DNA from: Streptococcus mitis | GTDB lineage: Bacteria > Bacillota > Bacilli > Lactobacillales > Streptococcaceae | DNA: 43,452 nt | Direction of reading: 5' to 3' | Assembly: GCF_000722705.1 (NCBI RefSeq) | Contig: NZ_JPFW01000011.1 | Coordinates: 1 to 43,452, forward strand | Shown here: positions 9,553-19,885 of the stretch, one piece after another | Layout: each line of letters begins with the position of its first letter | Position numbering within the stretch: the stretch's first letter is position 1 | Translations under genes and position numbers: made by a program | Notes under the pieces: model-generated | Seen by the model: only the letters and a program-made list of their open reading frames with translations | Told to the model about the DNA's origin: nothing | Databases searched by the model: none

Positions 9553-9921
9553 ATGGAATACAAATTATTTGAAGAATTTATTACCCTCCAAGCACTACTC
9601 AAAGAACTTGGAATTACACATAGCGGAGGAGCTATCAAATCATTTCTCTCTGAACATTCTGTTTACTTTAATGGGGAATTAGAGAGTCGTCGTGGTAAAA
9701 AACTTCGCATTGGTGATAAAATTGACATACCTGACATGAACATTGACATCTTATTGACACAACCTACTTCTGAAGAACAAGAGGAATACAAAGCTGATAA
9801 AGTTGAAAAAGAACGAATCGCTAAACTTGTAAAAGAGATGAATAAGGAAGTTAAAAAAGACAAATCGAAACCTACTTCAGCACCTAAAAACAAACAAGCT
9901 CCGCGATTCCCTGGTAGATAA
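9553..9921 (+). CDS. yaaA: S4-domain RNA-binding protein YaaA
   Basis: 122-residue protein with an S4 fold at about 15-75 ([20 protein letters not shown] ... [13 protein letters not shown]) and a Lys-rich tail. S4 domains bind structured RNA. In many Firmicutes this small gene precedes recF, and in Bacillus it has been linked to ribosome biogenesis. Here its stop lies two bases before the recF start, so the two are co-translated. Transcription comes from the extended -10 promoter at 9524-9532. Confidence 0.9.
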   Translation: MEYKLFEEFITLQALLKELGITHSGGAIKSFLSEHSVYFNGELESRRGKKLRIGDKIDIPDMNIDILLTQPTSEEQEEYKADKVEKERIAKLVKEMNKEVKKDKSKPTSAPKNKQAPRFPGR

Positions 9922-9923
9922 TC

Positions 9924-11021
9924 ATGTGGCTACAAAACATATCTCTCAAAACTTTTCGTAATTATAAAGAAACAAAAATAGACTTCAATCCTAAATTAAA
10001 CGTCTTTTTAGGACGCAATGCACAAGGTAAAACAAATATGTTAGAGGCCATCTATTTTTTAGCCTTAACGCGTAGTCATCGAACTCGAACAGATAAAAAT
10101 CTCATTCATTTTGATGAGGAACAACTTCATCTTTCAGGTCTCGTTCAGAAAAAAACTGGATCCATTCCCCTAGAAATCGAACTAACACAAAAAGGCCGTG
10201 TTACAAAAGTTAATCATTTAAAACAGGCACGACTTTCAGATTATGTCGGACACATGAATGTTGTCTTATTTGCTCCTGAAGATTTACAACTAATTAAAGG
10301 AGCACCTTCAGTTAGACGAAAATTCATTGATATGGAGCTTGGACAAATGAAGCCCATCTATCTATCAGACTTAACCAATTATAACCACATCCTAAAACAA
10401 AGAAACACTTATCTAAAATCAGCTCAAAAAATAGATGAAACCTTCCTTTCAGTCTTAGATGATCAGCTAATTGATTATGGATGTCGTGTAATGAATCACC
10501 GCTTAGATTTCATAAAAAAACTAGAATCATTTGGTCGTAAGAAACATTTTGAACTCTCTAATCAGATTGAAGAGTTATCAATATCCTATCAATCCTCTGT
10601 CAAGATAACTGACAAAGAAGACTTATCAGAATCTTTCAAAATTGCTTTAGAAAAAAGTAGGTCCAGAGATTTATTTAAAAAGAACACTGGCGTCGGTCCT
10701 CATCGAGATGATATTTCTTTTTATATAAATGGGATGGACGCTAGTTTTGGAAGTCAAGGCCAACATCGTAGTCTCGTCCTCTCTATAAAATTAGCAGAAA
10801 TCGAGTTAATGGAAAGTATTACTACAGAATCTCCGATATTATTGCTTGACGATGTTATGAGTGAACTTGACAACACTAGACAATTAAAATTATTAGAAAC
10901 GATTTCTCATTCAATCCAAACTTTTATTACAACAACAAGCTTAGATCATCTTCAAAATCTACCAGAAAATCTAAGTATTTTCACTATTCAAGATGGTCAA
11001 GTTATTGTAAATGAAACTTGA
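9924..11021 (+). CDS. recF: RecF, DNA gap-repair recombination mediator
   Basis: SMC-like ABC ATPase that binds gapped DNA and, with RecO and RecR, loads RecA. The 365 residues show Walker A at 30-37 (GRNAQGKT), the ABC signature region [10 protein letters not shown], and Walker [13 protein letters not shown]. The length is usual. In many bacteria recF sits beside dnaN; here yaaA-recF lies about 17 kb to the left of oriC, as is normal in streptococci. A bidirectional terminator follows. Confidence 0.96.
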   Translation: MWLQNISLKTFRNYKETKIDFNPKLNVFLGRNAQGKTNMLEAIYFLALTRSHRTRTDKNLIHFDEEQLHLSGLVQKKTGSIPLEIELTQKGRVTKVNHLKQARLSDYVGHMNVVLFAPEDLQLIKGAPSVRRKFIDMELGQMKPIYLSDLTNYNHILKQRNTYLKSAQKIDETFLSVLDDQLIDYGCRVMNHRLDFIKKLESFGRKKHFELSNQIEELSISYQSSVKITDKEDLSESFKIALEKSRSRDLFKKNTGVGPHRDDISFYINGMDASFGSQGQHRSLVLSIKLAEIELMESITTESPILLLDDVMSELDNTRQLKLLETISHSIQTFITTTSLDHLQNLPENLSIFTIQDGQVIVNET

Positions 11022-11030
11022 CAACTTTGT

Positions 11031-11061
11031 AAAAGAACTCCTGTTTTTCAGGAGTTCTTTT
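11031..11061. terminator. Bidirectional terminator between recF and guaB
   Basis: AAAAGAACTCCTG, a five-T loop, then CAGGAGTTCTTTT. This is a perfect stem with A and T runs on its two sides, so it can end both the plus-strand recF and the minus-strand guaB transcripts. Confidence 0.9.
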
Positions 11062-11069
11062 TATTTCTT

Positions 11070-12630
<1,561 letters not shown>

Positions 12631-12645
12631 ATGTTACAGGGGTAA

Positions 12646-12685
12646 ATAAAAAACTATCTTTTCTTTGAGATAGAAATGATAGTTT
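12646..12685 (-). terminator. Terminator after trpS
   Basis: On the minus strand AAACTATC ... GATAGTTT form an 8-bp stem (12685-12678 with 12658-12651) with an inner TTTC/GAAA pairing, followed by a T-run. It lies just after the trpS stop and before the guaB promoter. Confidence 0.7.
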
Positions 12686-12700
12686 CTTGTAAAAATAAAC

Positions 12701-13726
12701 TTAGTTAAAGTAATGAAGTCCCATTGCTCCTTTAACCTCAGATAGGGTTTGACCTGCAACTTCACGCGCTCTTTCACTACCTTTTTGAAGCATATTATAA
12801 ACTTCTCCCATATCCTTAGCGAATTCGATACGGCGCTCACGAATAGGACCCAGTTCACGTTCTAATATTTCAAGTAGATAACGTTTGGTTTTCACATCAC
12901 CAAGACCACCTCGTTGATAATGTTCTTTCATGTCAGCAATTTCTTGAGCATCTTCTGGACGACCAAAAACATCTAGGTAATGGAAAACCATATTTCCTTC
13001 AATCTTACCTGGATCCTCAACGCGGATATGATCTGGATCTGTATACATACTCATTACTTTTTTACGCAAAGTATCCGCATCATCAGCTAAATAAATACCG
13101 TTATTAAGTGATTTAGACATTTTAGCATTTCCATCTAAACCAGGCAAACGCCCTGCTCTCTCATTTTCTGGATAAATACCTTCTGGTTCCACCAAAACAT
13201 CACAGTTATATGCATTGTTAAAAGAACGAACAATTTCACGGGTTTGTTCAATCATTGGTTTCTGATCTGTCCCAACAGGAACATAATTGGCCTTAAAGGC
13301 TGTGATGTCAGCTGCTTGTGCAATTGGATAAACCAAAAATCCTGTTGGAATGCTTTCTCCAAATCCTTTTTGAGCAATCTCTGTCTTGACAGTTGGATTT
13401 CGCTCCAGACGTGCTAATGAAACTAGATTCATATAGTACATAGATAGTTCAGCCAGCTCTGGAATCTGGCTTTGAATAAAGATAGTCGATTTACTTGGGT
13501 CCAATCCAACTGCAAGGTAATCCAAAGCCACATTTCCAATAGACTCTACAATGGTTTGAGGATCTTTGGCGTGATCTGTCAAGGCTTGTTGGTCAGCCAA
13601 GAACACAAACATGTCATACTTATCCTCTTCCTGTAATAATACTCGATTTTTGAGACTTCCAACATAATGTCCAATATGCAACTTCCCTGTTGGACGGTCT
13701 CCTGTTAAAATAATGGGTTTAGTCAT
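12701..13726 (-). CDS. trpS: TrpS, tryptophanyl-tRNA synthetase
   Basis: Class I synthetase that charges tRNA-Trp. The 341 residues carry HIGH at 17-20 ([10 protein letters not shown]) and KMSKS at 202-206 ([10 protein letters not shown]). The leader from the -10 at 13760-13755 to the ATG is only about 20 bases, so no T-box lies ahead of it. A ribosome site AAGGAG precedes the start. It is monocistronic, with its own terminator. Confidence 0.96.
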   Translation of the reverse strand: MTKPIILTGDRPTGKLHIGHYVGSLKNRVLLQEEDKYDMFVFLADQQALTDHAKDPQTIVESIGNVALDYLAVGLDPSKSTIFIQSQIPELAELSMYYMNLVSLARLERNPTVKTEIAQKGFGESIPTGFLVYPIAQAADITAFKANYVPVGTDQKPMIEQTREIVRSFNNAYNCDVLVEPEGIYPENERAGRLPGLDGNAKMSKSLNNGIYLADDADTLRKKVMSMYTDPDHIRVEDPGKIEGNMVFHYLDVFGRPEDAQEIADMKEHYQRGGLGDVKTKRYLLEILERELGPIRERRIEFAKDMGEVYNMLQKGSERAREVAGQTLSEVKGAMGLHYFN

Positions 13727-13754
13727 TTTGTTCTCCTTCGATATAGTCCCTTCA

Positions 13755-13763
13755 ATTATAGCA
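13755..13763 (-). promoter_or_regulatory. trpS extended -10 promoter
   Basis: Minus strand TGCTATAAT at 13763-13755, about 28 bp before ATG 13726. The transcript would start too close to the gene to carry a T-box or attenuator. Confidence 0.7.
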
Positions 13764-13820
13764 TTTTTTTAATGAAATAACCGCAATTTATCAAAATAAA
13801 TCGACCTTGCTATTTATGTT

Positions 13821-13857
13821 TTTGTGTAAAGGGAATTGTAAATATAATTTACACAAA
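13821..13857. repeat. Palindromic operator-like element upstream of the ABC-F gene
   Basis: TTTGTGTAAA (13821-13830) and TTTACACAAA (13848-13857) form a perfect 10-bp inverted repeat. A second, nested dyad, TGTAAAT-ATA-ATTTACA (13837-13853), uses the same right arm. It lies 17-40 bp upstream of the -35 of the ABC-F promoter and is also upstream of the divergent trpS promoter. No T-run follows, so it is more likely a protein-binding site than a terminator. The binding protein is unknown. Confidence 0.6.
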
Positions 13858-13873
13858 ATTGACAGATAAAAAT

Positions 13874-13902
13874 TTGAATATTTCCGTATTTTCTAGTAGA
13901 AT
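13874..13902 (+). promoter_or_regulatory. Promoter of the ABC-F gene
   Basis: -35 TTGAAT at 13874-13879, a 17-bp spacer, -10 TAGAAT at 13897-13902. The leader is about 25 bases. A TTGACA at 13859-13864 has no -10 at usual spacing. Confidence 0.6.
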
Positions 13903-13931
13903 AAATATATTACACATATAGGAGAAAAACA

Positions 13932-15554
13932 TTGCTTACAGTATCTGATGTTTCACTACGTTTTAGTGATCGCAAACTTTTTGATGATGTCAATATCAAA
14001 TTTACAGAAGGAAATACCTATGGATTAATCGGTGCTAATGGTGCCGGAAAATCAACCTTTTTAAAAATTTTAGCTGGAGATATCGAACCTACTACTGGTC
14101 ACATCTCTCTTGGTCCAGATGAACGTCTCTCTGTTCTTCGTCAAAATCACTTTGACTATGAAGATGAACGTGCTATTGATGTCGTTATCATGGGAAATGA
14201 AAAACTTTATAGCATCATGAAGGAAAAAGATGCTATCTACATGAAGGAAGATTTCTCAGATGAGGATGGAGTGCGTGCTGCCGAACTTGAAGGTGAGTTT
14301 GCCGAGCTTGGAGGCTGGGAAGCAGAAAGTGAAGCCTCTCAACTACTTCAAAACCTAAACATTCCAGAAGAATTCCACTACCAAAATATGAGCGAATTGG
14401 CTAATGGTGAGAAAGTAAAGGTTCTCCTCGCCAAAGCACTTTTTGGTAAACCAGATGTTCTTCTTTTGGACGAGCCGACCAATGGTTTGGATATCCAATC
14501 TATTACTTGGCTAGAAGACTTCTTGATTGATTTTGATAACACCGTTATCGTAGTATCCCACGACCGTCACTTCTTGAATAAAGTATGTACCCACATGGCC
14601 GACCTTGACTTCGGAAAAATCAAACTCTATGTCGGAAACTATGACTTCTGGAAGGAATCTTCTGAACTCGCTGCTAAATTGCTAGCAGACCGTAATGCCA
14701 AAGCAGAAGAAAAAATTAAACAATTACAAGAGTTCGTTGCTCGTTTCTCTGCTAATGCTTCTAAGTCAAGACAAGCAACATCACGTAAAAAAATGCTTGA
14801 TAAGATTGAACTAGAAGAGATTGTACCATCTAGTCGTAAATATCCATTTATCAACTTTAAAGCTGAGCGTGAAATTGGTAATGATCTCTTGACAGTAGAA
14901 AATCTAACTGTAAAGATTGATGGTGAAACTATTTTAGATAATATCAGTTTCATCTTGCGTCCAGGTGATAAGACAGCTCTTATTGGACAAAATGACATCC
15001 AAACGACTGCATTAATTCGTGCAATCATGGGAGATATTGACTATGAAGGAACTGTCAAGTGGGGAGTTACAACTAGTCAATCTTACCTTCCAAAAGATAA
15101 CTCAGCTGATTTCGCAGGGGGAGAATCAATTCTTGACTGGTTGCGTCAATTCGCAAGTAAAGAAGAAGATGATAATACTTTCCTACGCGGTTTCCTTGGC
15201 CGTATGCTCTTCTCTGGAGATGAGGTTAACAAACCTGTCAACGTCTTGTCAGGGGGAGAAAAAGTCCGTGTCATGCTTTCAAAACTCATGCTCTTGAAAT
15301 CAAATGTCCTTGTCCTCGATGATCCAACCAATCACTTAGACTTGGAATCTATCTCAAGCTTGAATGATGGATTGAAAAACTTTAAAGAATCAATCATCTT
15401 TGCCAGCCATGACCACGAGTTTATTCAAACTCTAGCCAACCATATCATTGTCTTGTCAAAAAATGGCGTCATTGACCGTATCGATGAAACCTATGATGAA
15501 TTCCTAGAAAATGCAGAAGTACAAGCAAAAGTTAAAGAACTTTGGAAAGACTAA
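13932..15554 (+). CDS. ABC-F subfamily ATPase (YbiT/YkpA type)
   Basis: 540-residue soluble protein with two ABC domains and no membrane segment, so it is an ABC-F ribosome-associated factor rather than a transporter. NBD1 has Walker A at 34-41 (GANGAGKS), a divergent signature ELANGEK and Walker B with Glu181 (LLLDEPTN). The linker lies at about 235-305. NBD2 is degenerate: the Walker A position reads GQNDIQTT (352-359) without the Lys, and Asp464 replaces the catalytic Glu (VLDDPTNHLD), while the signature LSGGE is kept. The YkpA/YbiT branch is likely, and the NBD2 decay may be a trait of that branch. The start is TTG 13932, with AGGAG nine bases upstream. Confidence 0.88.
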   Translation: MLTVSDVSLRFSDRKLFDDVNIKFTEGNTYGLIGANGAGKSTFLKILAGDIEPTTGHISLGPDERLSVLRQNHFDYEDERAIDVVIMGNEKLYSIMKEKDAIYMKEDFSDEDGVRAAELEGEFAELGGWEAESEASQLLQNLNIPEEFHYQNMSELANGEKVKVLLAKALFGKPDVLLLDEPTNGLDIQSITWLEDFLIDFDNTVIVVSHDRHFLNKVCTHMADLDFGKIKLYVGNYDFWKESSELAAKLLADRNAKAEEKIKQLQEFVARFSANASKSRQATSRKKMLDKIELEEIVPSSRKYPFINFKAEREIGNDLLTVENLTVKIDGETILDNISFILRPGDKTALIGQNDIQTTALIRAIMGDIDYEGTVKWGVTTSQSYLPKDNSADFAGGESILDWLRQFASKEEDDNTFLRGFLGRMLFSGDEVNKPVNVLSGGEKVRVMLSKLMLLKSNVLVLDDPTNHLDLESISSLNDGLKNFKESIIFASHDHEFIQTLANHIIVLSKNGVIDRIDETYDEFLENAEVQAKVKELWKD

Positions 15555-15564
15555 ATAAAACTTC

Positions 15565-15595
15565 AAAACTCAGTTGGGTTAACCAGCTGAGTTTT
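15565..15595 (+). terminator. Terminator after the ABC-F gene
   Basis: AAAACTCAGTTGG, a short loop, then CCAGCTGAGTTTT: a 13-bp stem with one G-U pair, followed by a mixed T-rich tail. It lies 11 bp after the stop and 20 bp before the next gene, so some read-through is possible. Confidence 0.75.
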
Positions 15596-15615
15596 CTAAC
15601 ATTTTATGAGGTAAC

Positions 15616-18159
15616 ATGAAATTATTTTTTAAAACATATTGGACCTATTTTGTTTCTTTCATCATTCCTGTATTGATTATGACAGGAGTATACCTATCTC
15701 AAGGTATCTACTGGAATAGTGACAACTCTCCTCTATTAGGAGATGGCTTTCATCAATACGTTATTTTTGATATAACTTTACGAAATATCCTACATGGAAA
15801 TGGTAGTTTGTTTTACACCTTTACAAGTGGCCTCGGATTGAATTTCTATGCCCTATCTAGTTATTACTTGGGTAGTTTCCTTTCACCTCTGGTTTACTTT
15901 TTTAATCTATCGAGTATGCCTGATGCTGTTTATCTGACAACTCTCTTAAAATTTGGATTGATTGGTCTGTCAACTTACTTTAGTTTAAATAAATTATTTC
16001 AATCGATTCCTAAGCCTTTAAAACTAGCCTTATCCACTTCTTACGCTCTGATGAGTTTCACTGTCAGTCAATTAGAGATAAAAACCTGGCTAGACGTTTT
16101 TATCTTGATTCCTTTAATTATAACTGGTTTACACCTACTTATAACTGAAAAGAAATTCTCATTATACTTTACAAGCCTGTCAATATTATTTATCCAAAAC
16201 TATTATTTTGGCTATATGACAGCATTGTTTCTTATTTTCTGGTATATCTGTCAAATTTCTTGGGACTTTAAAACTCGAAAATCATCTTTTCTTGATTTCA
16301 TAATCACCTCCTTTTTAGCTGGTATAGCTAGCTTGATTGTGACTCTTCCCACTCTGTTTGATTTACAGACACATGGGGAAAAATTAACTGAAGTTACAAA
16401 GTTTCAAACTGAAAGTAGCTGGTATCTTGATCTCTTTGCTAAGCAATTCATTGGTTCCTTTGACACAACAAAGTATGGGGCTATCCCAATGATTTTTGTT
16501 GGACTACTTCCCTTTATTTTGACCATTTTATTTTTTACGCTGAAATCTATTAAGTTTCACGTGAAACTGATCTATGCAATCTTCTTTATATTTCTAATTG
16601 CAAGCTTTTATATAGAAGCGCTTGATTTATTTTGGCAAGGCATGCATACTCCAAACATGTTTTTACATCGCTATGCTTGGATTTTCTCTACCTTGTTAAT
16701 TTACACAGCAGCTGAAGTCTTAAATCGTCTGAAAGAAATTAAAATCTGGAATTTTTTAGTTTCGCTTCTTCTTATAGTAACAGGATTTTTAGCTACCATC
16801 TATCTAAAATCACATTATTCTTTTTTAACAGATTTGAATATTCTACTGACTCTTGAATTTTTGATTGTCTATTCTCTTTTACTCCTTGCAGTTATCAAAA
16901 AGTTTATCTCTGTAAATCTATTTGCCATTCTAATCTCTTTATTTATAATGGTTGAAATAAGTTTAAATGCTTCATCTCAAATAGACGGAATTGCTAAGGA
17001 ATGGGGATTTGCTTCTCGAAGTGCATATAGTAGAGATATCCCAGCTATGGAATCTTTCTCAACATATATTGAGGATCCATTTACTCGTACTGAGAAACTA
17101 CAAACTCAGACAGGAAATGACAGTATGAAATTTAACTACAATGGAATCTCTCAATTTTCATCTGTTCGAAATCGTTCAGCAAGCTCTACTTTGGATAAAC
17201 TTGGATTTAAATCCTCTGGGACTAATCTCAATCTCCGCTATGCAAATAATAGTATTTTGGCTGATAGTTTATTTGGTATCCAGTACAATATCTCAGACAG
17301 TCCTATTGATAAGTATGGATTCCAAGATGTATATCAAAAAGATAATCTCACCCTATATGAAAATCAATACTCTCTTCCGATTGCCTTTGCTAGTCAATCT
17401 GTTTACAATGATGTCAAGTTCACTGAACACACTCTAGATAATCAGGCCTCGTTTTTAAATCAACTTGCTGACGTCAATTTTGATTATTTTTCTCCAATCC
17501 CCTATGAAAAAACAGAGAATACTGATGATTTAACTAGTGTTACAAGTTCTTCAAATGAGGATGCAGCAATCCAATATCAAATTGAAGTGCCAGAAAACAG
17601 CCAAGTTTATCTTTCTTTCACAAACCTTCACTTTTCTAATGATAAACAAAAGAAAGTTGACATCCTTGTCAATGGGGAAAAGAAAACTTTTACAACTGAT
17701 AATGTCTTCTCCTTCTTTAATCTAGGCTATACAAAAGAGAAAAAAACTTTCAATATTAATGTTAGTTTCCCTGGAAATTCACAAGTATCATTTGAATCTC
17801 CTACCTTCTATCGTTTAGATACCAAAACTTTCACCGAGGCAATTCAAAAAATTAAAGAGCAACCTGTCACAGTATCAACTTCTAAAAATAAGGTCTTTGC
17901 TACATATGATATCAAACAAGATACATCCATTTTCTTCACCATTCCTTATGACAAAGGCTGGTCTGCCTACCAAGATGGTAAAAAAATAGAAATTAAACAA
18001 GCTCAAACTGGTTTTATAAAAGTTGACGTTCCTAAGGGAAAAGGAACTATTACACTTTCCTTTATTCCTAATGGGTTTGTTGTTGGAGCAATCTGTTCCT
18101 TTACTTCTCTTTTACTATTTGGGATCTATAATCACAAACGAAAGTCATCTAAGACATAA
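15616..18159 (+). CDS. YfhO-family multi-pass membrane protein (GT-C-like)
   Basis: 847-residue membrane protein with about a dozen hydrophobic helices over 1-450, an extracytoplasmic beta-rich region at about 460-810 and a last transmembrane segment near 815-840. The N-terminal segment with SGLGLNFYALSSYYLGS and the tail motif IPYDKGWSAYQDGKK are typical of the YfhO/BMFL family. GT-C-fold members use lipid-linked sugars to decorate lipoteichoic acid or other envelope polymers. The family call is from sequence; the substrate is not known. It follows the ABC-F gene by 61 bp. A parS palindrome lies in the coding region at 16553-16568. Its stop codon touches the IS terminal repeat. Confidence 0.85.
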   Translation: MKLFFKTYWTYFVSFIIPVLIMTGVYLSQGIYWNSDNSPLLGDGFHQYVIFDITLRNILHGNGSLFYTFTSGLGLNFYALSSYYLGSFLSPLVYFFNLSSMPDAVYLTTLLKFGLIGLSTYFSLNKLFQSIPKPLKLALSTSYALMSFTVSQLEIKTWLDVFILIPLIITGLHLLITEKKFSLYFTSLSILFIQNYYFGYMTALFLIFWYICQISWDFKTRKSSFLDFIITSFLAGIASLIVTLPTLFDLQTHGEKLTEVTKFQTESSWYLDLFAKQFIGSFDTTKYGAIPMIFVGLLPFILTILFFTLKSIKFHVKLIYAIFFIFLIASFYIEALDLFWQGMHTPNMFLHRYAWIFSTLLIYTAAEVLNRLKEIKIWNFLVSLLLIVTGFLATIYLKSHYSFLTDLNILLTLEFLIVYSLLLLAVIKKFISVNLFAILISLFIMVEISLNASSQIDGIAKEWGFASRSAYSRDIPAMESFSTYIEDPFTRTEKLQTQTGNDSMKFNYNGISQFSSVRNRSASSTLDKLGFKSSGTNLNLRYANNSILADSLFGIQYNISDSPIDKYGFQDVYQKDNLTLYENQYSLPIAFASQSVYNDVKFTEHTLDNQASFLNQLADVNFDYFSPIPYEKTENTDDLTSVTSSSNEDAAIQYQIEVPENSQVYLSFTNLHFSNDKQKKVDILVNGEKKTFTTDNVFSFFNLGYTKEKKTFNINVSFPGNSQVSFESPTFYRLDTKTFTEAIQKIKEQPVTVSTSKNKVFATYDIKQDTSIFFTIPYDKGWSAYQDGKKIEIKQAQTGFIKVDVPKGKGTITLSFIPNGFVVGAICSFTSLLLFGIYNHKRKSSKT
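16553..16568. promoter_or_regulatory. parS site 2 (ParB/Spo0J binding), inside the YfhO gene
   Basis: AGTTTCACGTGAAACT is a perfect 16-bp palindrome that keeps the 14-bp core GTTTCACGTGAAAC of parS. It lies about 12 kb left of oriC. Confidence 0.88.
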
Positions 18160-18175
18160 AAAGAGCCTGGGACAA
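18159..18175 (+). repeat. Left terminal inverted repeat of the IS1182-type element
   Basis: AAAAGAGCCTGGGACAA, starting at the last base of the YfhO stop codon. It pairs with 19885-19869. Similar GAGYCTGGGACAA sequences are familiar from streptococcal intergenic regions. Confidence 0.75.
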
Positions 18176-18191
18176 AATAGTTCTCAGCCAC

Positions 18192-18232
18192 AAAAAAGCT
18201 AGAGATTTCCAATAGCAGAACTCTAGCTTTTT
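18192..18232. terminator. Hairpin inside the IS left end
   Basis: AAAAAAGCTAGAG (18192-18204) and CTCTAGCTTTTT (18221-18232) form a 12-bp stem. It overlaps the transposase stop codon and can terminate the transposase message. With A and T runs on both sides it could also stop plus-strand read-through from the YfhO gene. Confidence 0.75.
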
Positions 18233-19757
18233 AATTTTGAGTCGTTCTCTTATTGTATTTTAGGAGGTTATTGGCCATAAGTACCAATCCCATGTCAATT
18301 CTCACTTGACGCTTCCCTCTCAGATTACATCTCTTGTACCCCAAACAAGCCTTTATCTGCCCAAAGACAGGTTCCACATCAATCTTGCGTTGAGCGAAAA
18401 TCTGTCTACCCTCGGGAGATAAAAGCGCCTGGCATTCTTTCGTTTTTAAGTGCTGATAGCGTTCGTTCATATACAGTCCCTTTTGAGGGGCTGATTCAGG
18501 TTCATCTGCGTAGTAAACCTTGATTTCCTGTTGAAAGTCCGTCTGTGTTTTCTGATGTTTGATATGGTGAAAACGATAGCACCAACCATTAGGATGTGTG
18601 TAGCTATCCTCCTTGTCATTATAGTGCCAATTCGCTAAGTTTTTAGCTGATTGTTTATACCCTCTCTTTTGTTCCTTATCAAACATGGCATATTTAATCA
18701 GATGGTTTACCTGCTTTTCATCTAAACGAAGGAGGTTCTCTTCACTTCCATATCCAGCATCTGCGACAACTGTCTTCAAGTCATGCGGATAGGTTTCAAG
18801 GAATGGCAGAAGAGTCTTGGTATCTGTCGGATTTGCAAAGACATCATAGTGAAGAACAAATTGGTTTTCAGTAGCGATCTGAAGATTATATGCAGCCTTG
18901 AGTTGGCCATTTTTCATATGGTCTTCTTTCATTCTCATAAAAGTGGCATCTGGATCGGTTTTGGAAAAGCTGTTGCGACCTTCAAATGTCTCCTGATAAC
19001 TCTCATATTTTTCAGCACGTACTGAAAAATCCTCCTTGACTTTACGCAAGACTTTCTTGAGTTTACGACGTTGGGTTTTACGTTTATCCTTTCCTTTAAC
19101 GGGTGTCTCCTCAATGTCCTAGTTCAGTTTTTCCAATTCTTCTTCAAGGACTTGAGCGAATTCAAGCAACTGCTCTGAGGAGATAGGCTCTTGTGTATCC
19201 AGTTCGATAGCTTGATGGATAAGGGGAGTGATTTCTTCTTGAAAATAGACCTGTATCTGTTCTTGAAGTTTGACAGAAAACTTGTCCGTTGCTTTCTTCC
19301 ACACGAAACTATACTTGTTGGCATTGGCTTCAATCTTAGTCCCATCAATAAACAAGCAATCTAAGGTCACTAACTCTTCCATTTTTAAACGAAGATTGAG
19401 GTCGATGAAAAGATTGCGAATGAGTTCTTCCATCTCTTCAGCGACACGAAAACGATTGATGGTGCGGTAGCTGACAACCAACTGTCCTGTTAGGTACTGC
19501 ATAGCCAGATTTTCAACCATCATTTTTTCAATTTTTCGACCAGAGAAAATCCCTTGTGAATAGGCAAATAGAAGAGCAGATACAAGCATTTTAGGGTGAT
19601 AAGACGGGCGACCAAAGGCATGATAGAAGGCGTGGAAATGACAATCCTCCAAGGTATTCACCACTTTTTCAATAGTAAAGACGAGATGGTCTTGTGGCAA
19701 GAAAGAACTGATTTCTAGTGGTAAAGTTGTTTGATTTGTGTTATAGTGAATATGTAT
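18231..19757 (-). pseudogene. IS1182-family transposase, interrupted by an in-frame TAG
   Basis: A DDE transposase of about 508 codons. The N-terminal part (19757-19122) holds the DUF772-type domain (FHAFYHAFGRPSYHPKMLVS, and LDCLFIDGTKIEANANKYSF). The C-terminal part (19049-18231) holds VVADAGYGSEENL and the tail QRKIDVEPVFGQIKACLGYK. Both are in the same frame and are joined through a single TAG at 19121-19119 (...EKLN-stop-DIEETPVKGKDKRKTQRR...). The likely ancestral start also looks lost: ATA at 19757-19755 (ATA CAT ATT CAC, then TNQTTLPLEIS) follows an AGAAAGG ribosome site at good spacing. The first usable initiator after it is TTG at 19700. The copy is probably inactive in this genome. 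Confidence 0.82.
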
Positions 19758-19820
19758 GAGATAGCCTTTCTAAATGGTTTATTAAGCAATTCTATTTTAC
19801 CAAGACTATCGTAACCATGC

Positions 19821-19853
19821 AAAAAAGCAACGGCAAATCCGTTGCTTTTTTTT
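19821..19853. terminator. Hairpin inside the IS right end
   Basis: AAAAAAGCAACGG, loop CAAAT, CCGTTGCTTTTTT: a perfect 13-bp stem. On the minus strand it lies after the YhgE/Pip gene and before the transposase, so it would end Pip transcripts and shield the transposase from read-through. Confidence 0.8.
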
Positions 19854-19868
19854 GGAGATAAGGGACTA

Positions 19869-19885
19869 TTGTCCCAGACTCTTTT
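19869..19885 (-). repeat. Right terminal inverted repeat of the IS1182-type element
   Basis: Minus strand AAAAGAGTCTGGGACAA, the partner of 18159-18175. It overlaps two bases of the stop codon of the YhgE/Pip gene. GGGAC-AATA-GTCCC beside it forms a small hairpin. Confidence 0.75.

Larger units (their letters stand above)
18159..19885 (-). mobile_element. IS1182-type insertion sequence, decayed
   Basis: A roughly 1.73-kb element bounded by imperfect inverted repeats (AAAAGAGYCTGGGACAA, 16 of 17 bases identical). It encodes one minus-strand transposase that carries an in-frame stop. Hairpins with T-runs lie just inside each end. It sits precisely between two convergent genes, and each gene's stop codon overlaps a terminal repeat. 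I see no clear target duplication. The family call comes from the transposase; the IS name was not established. Confidence 0.8.

Noticed and set aside
13727-13800. T-box leader for trpS
   Set aside because: The -10 lies about 28 bp before the ATG, leaving no room for a specifier stem or antiterminator.
13825-13843. WalR box (TGTAAA ... TGTAAA) upstream of the ABC-F gene
   Set aside because: The spacer is 6 bp, not 5, so the period is 12; the perfect inverted repeat explains the bases better.
14639-15028. 129-codon frame antisense to the ABC-F gene
   Set aside because: A shadow of the conserved plus-strand gene, with no homology or signals.
19119-19121. Programmed read-through of TAG in the transposase
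   Set aside because: No known recoding signal follows, the putative start also looks damaged, and IS decay is the simpler explanation.
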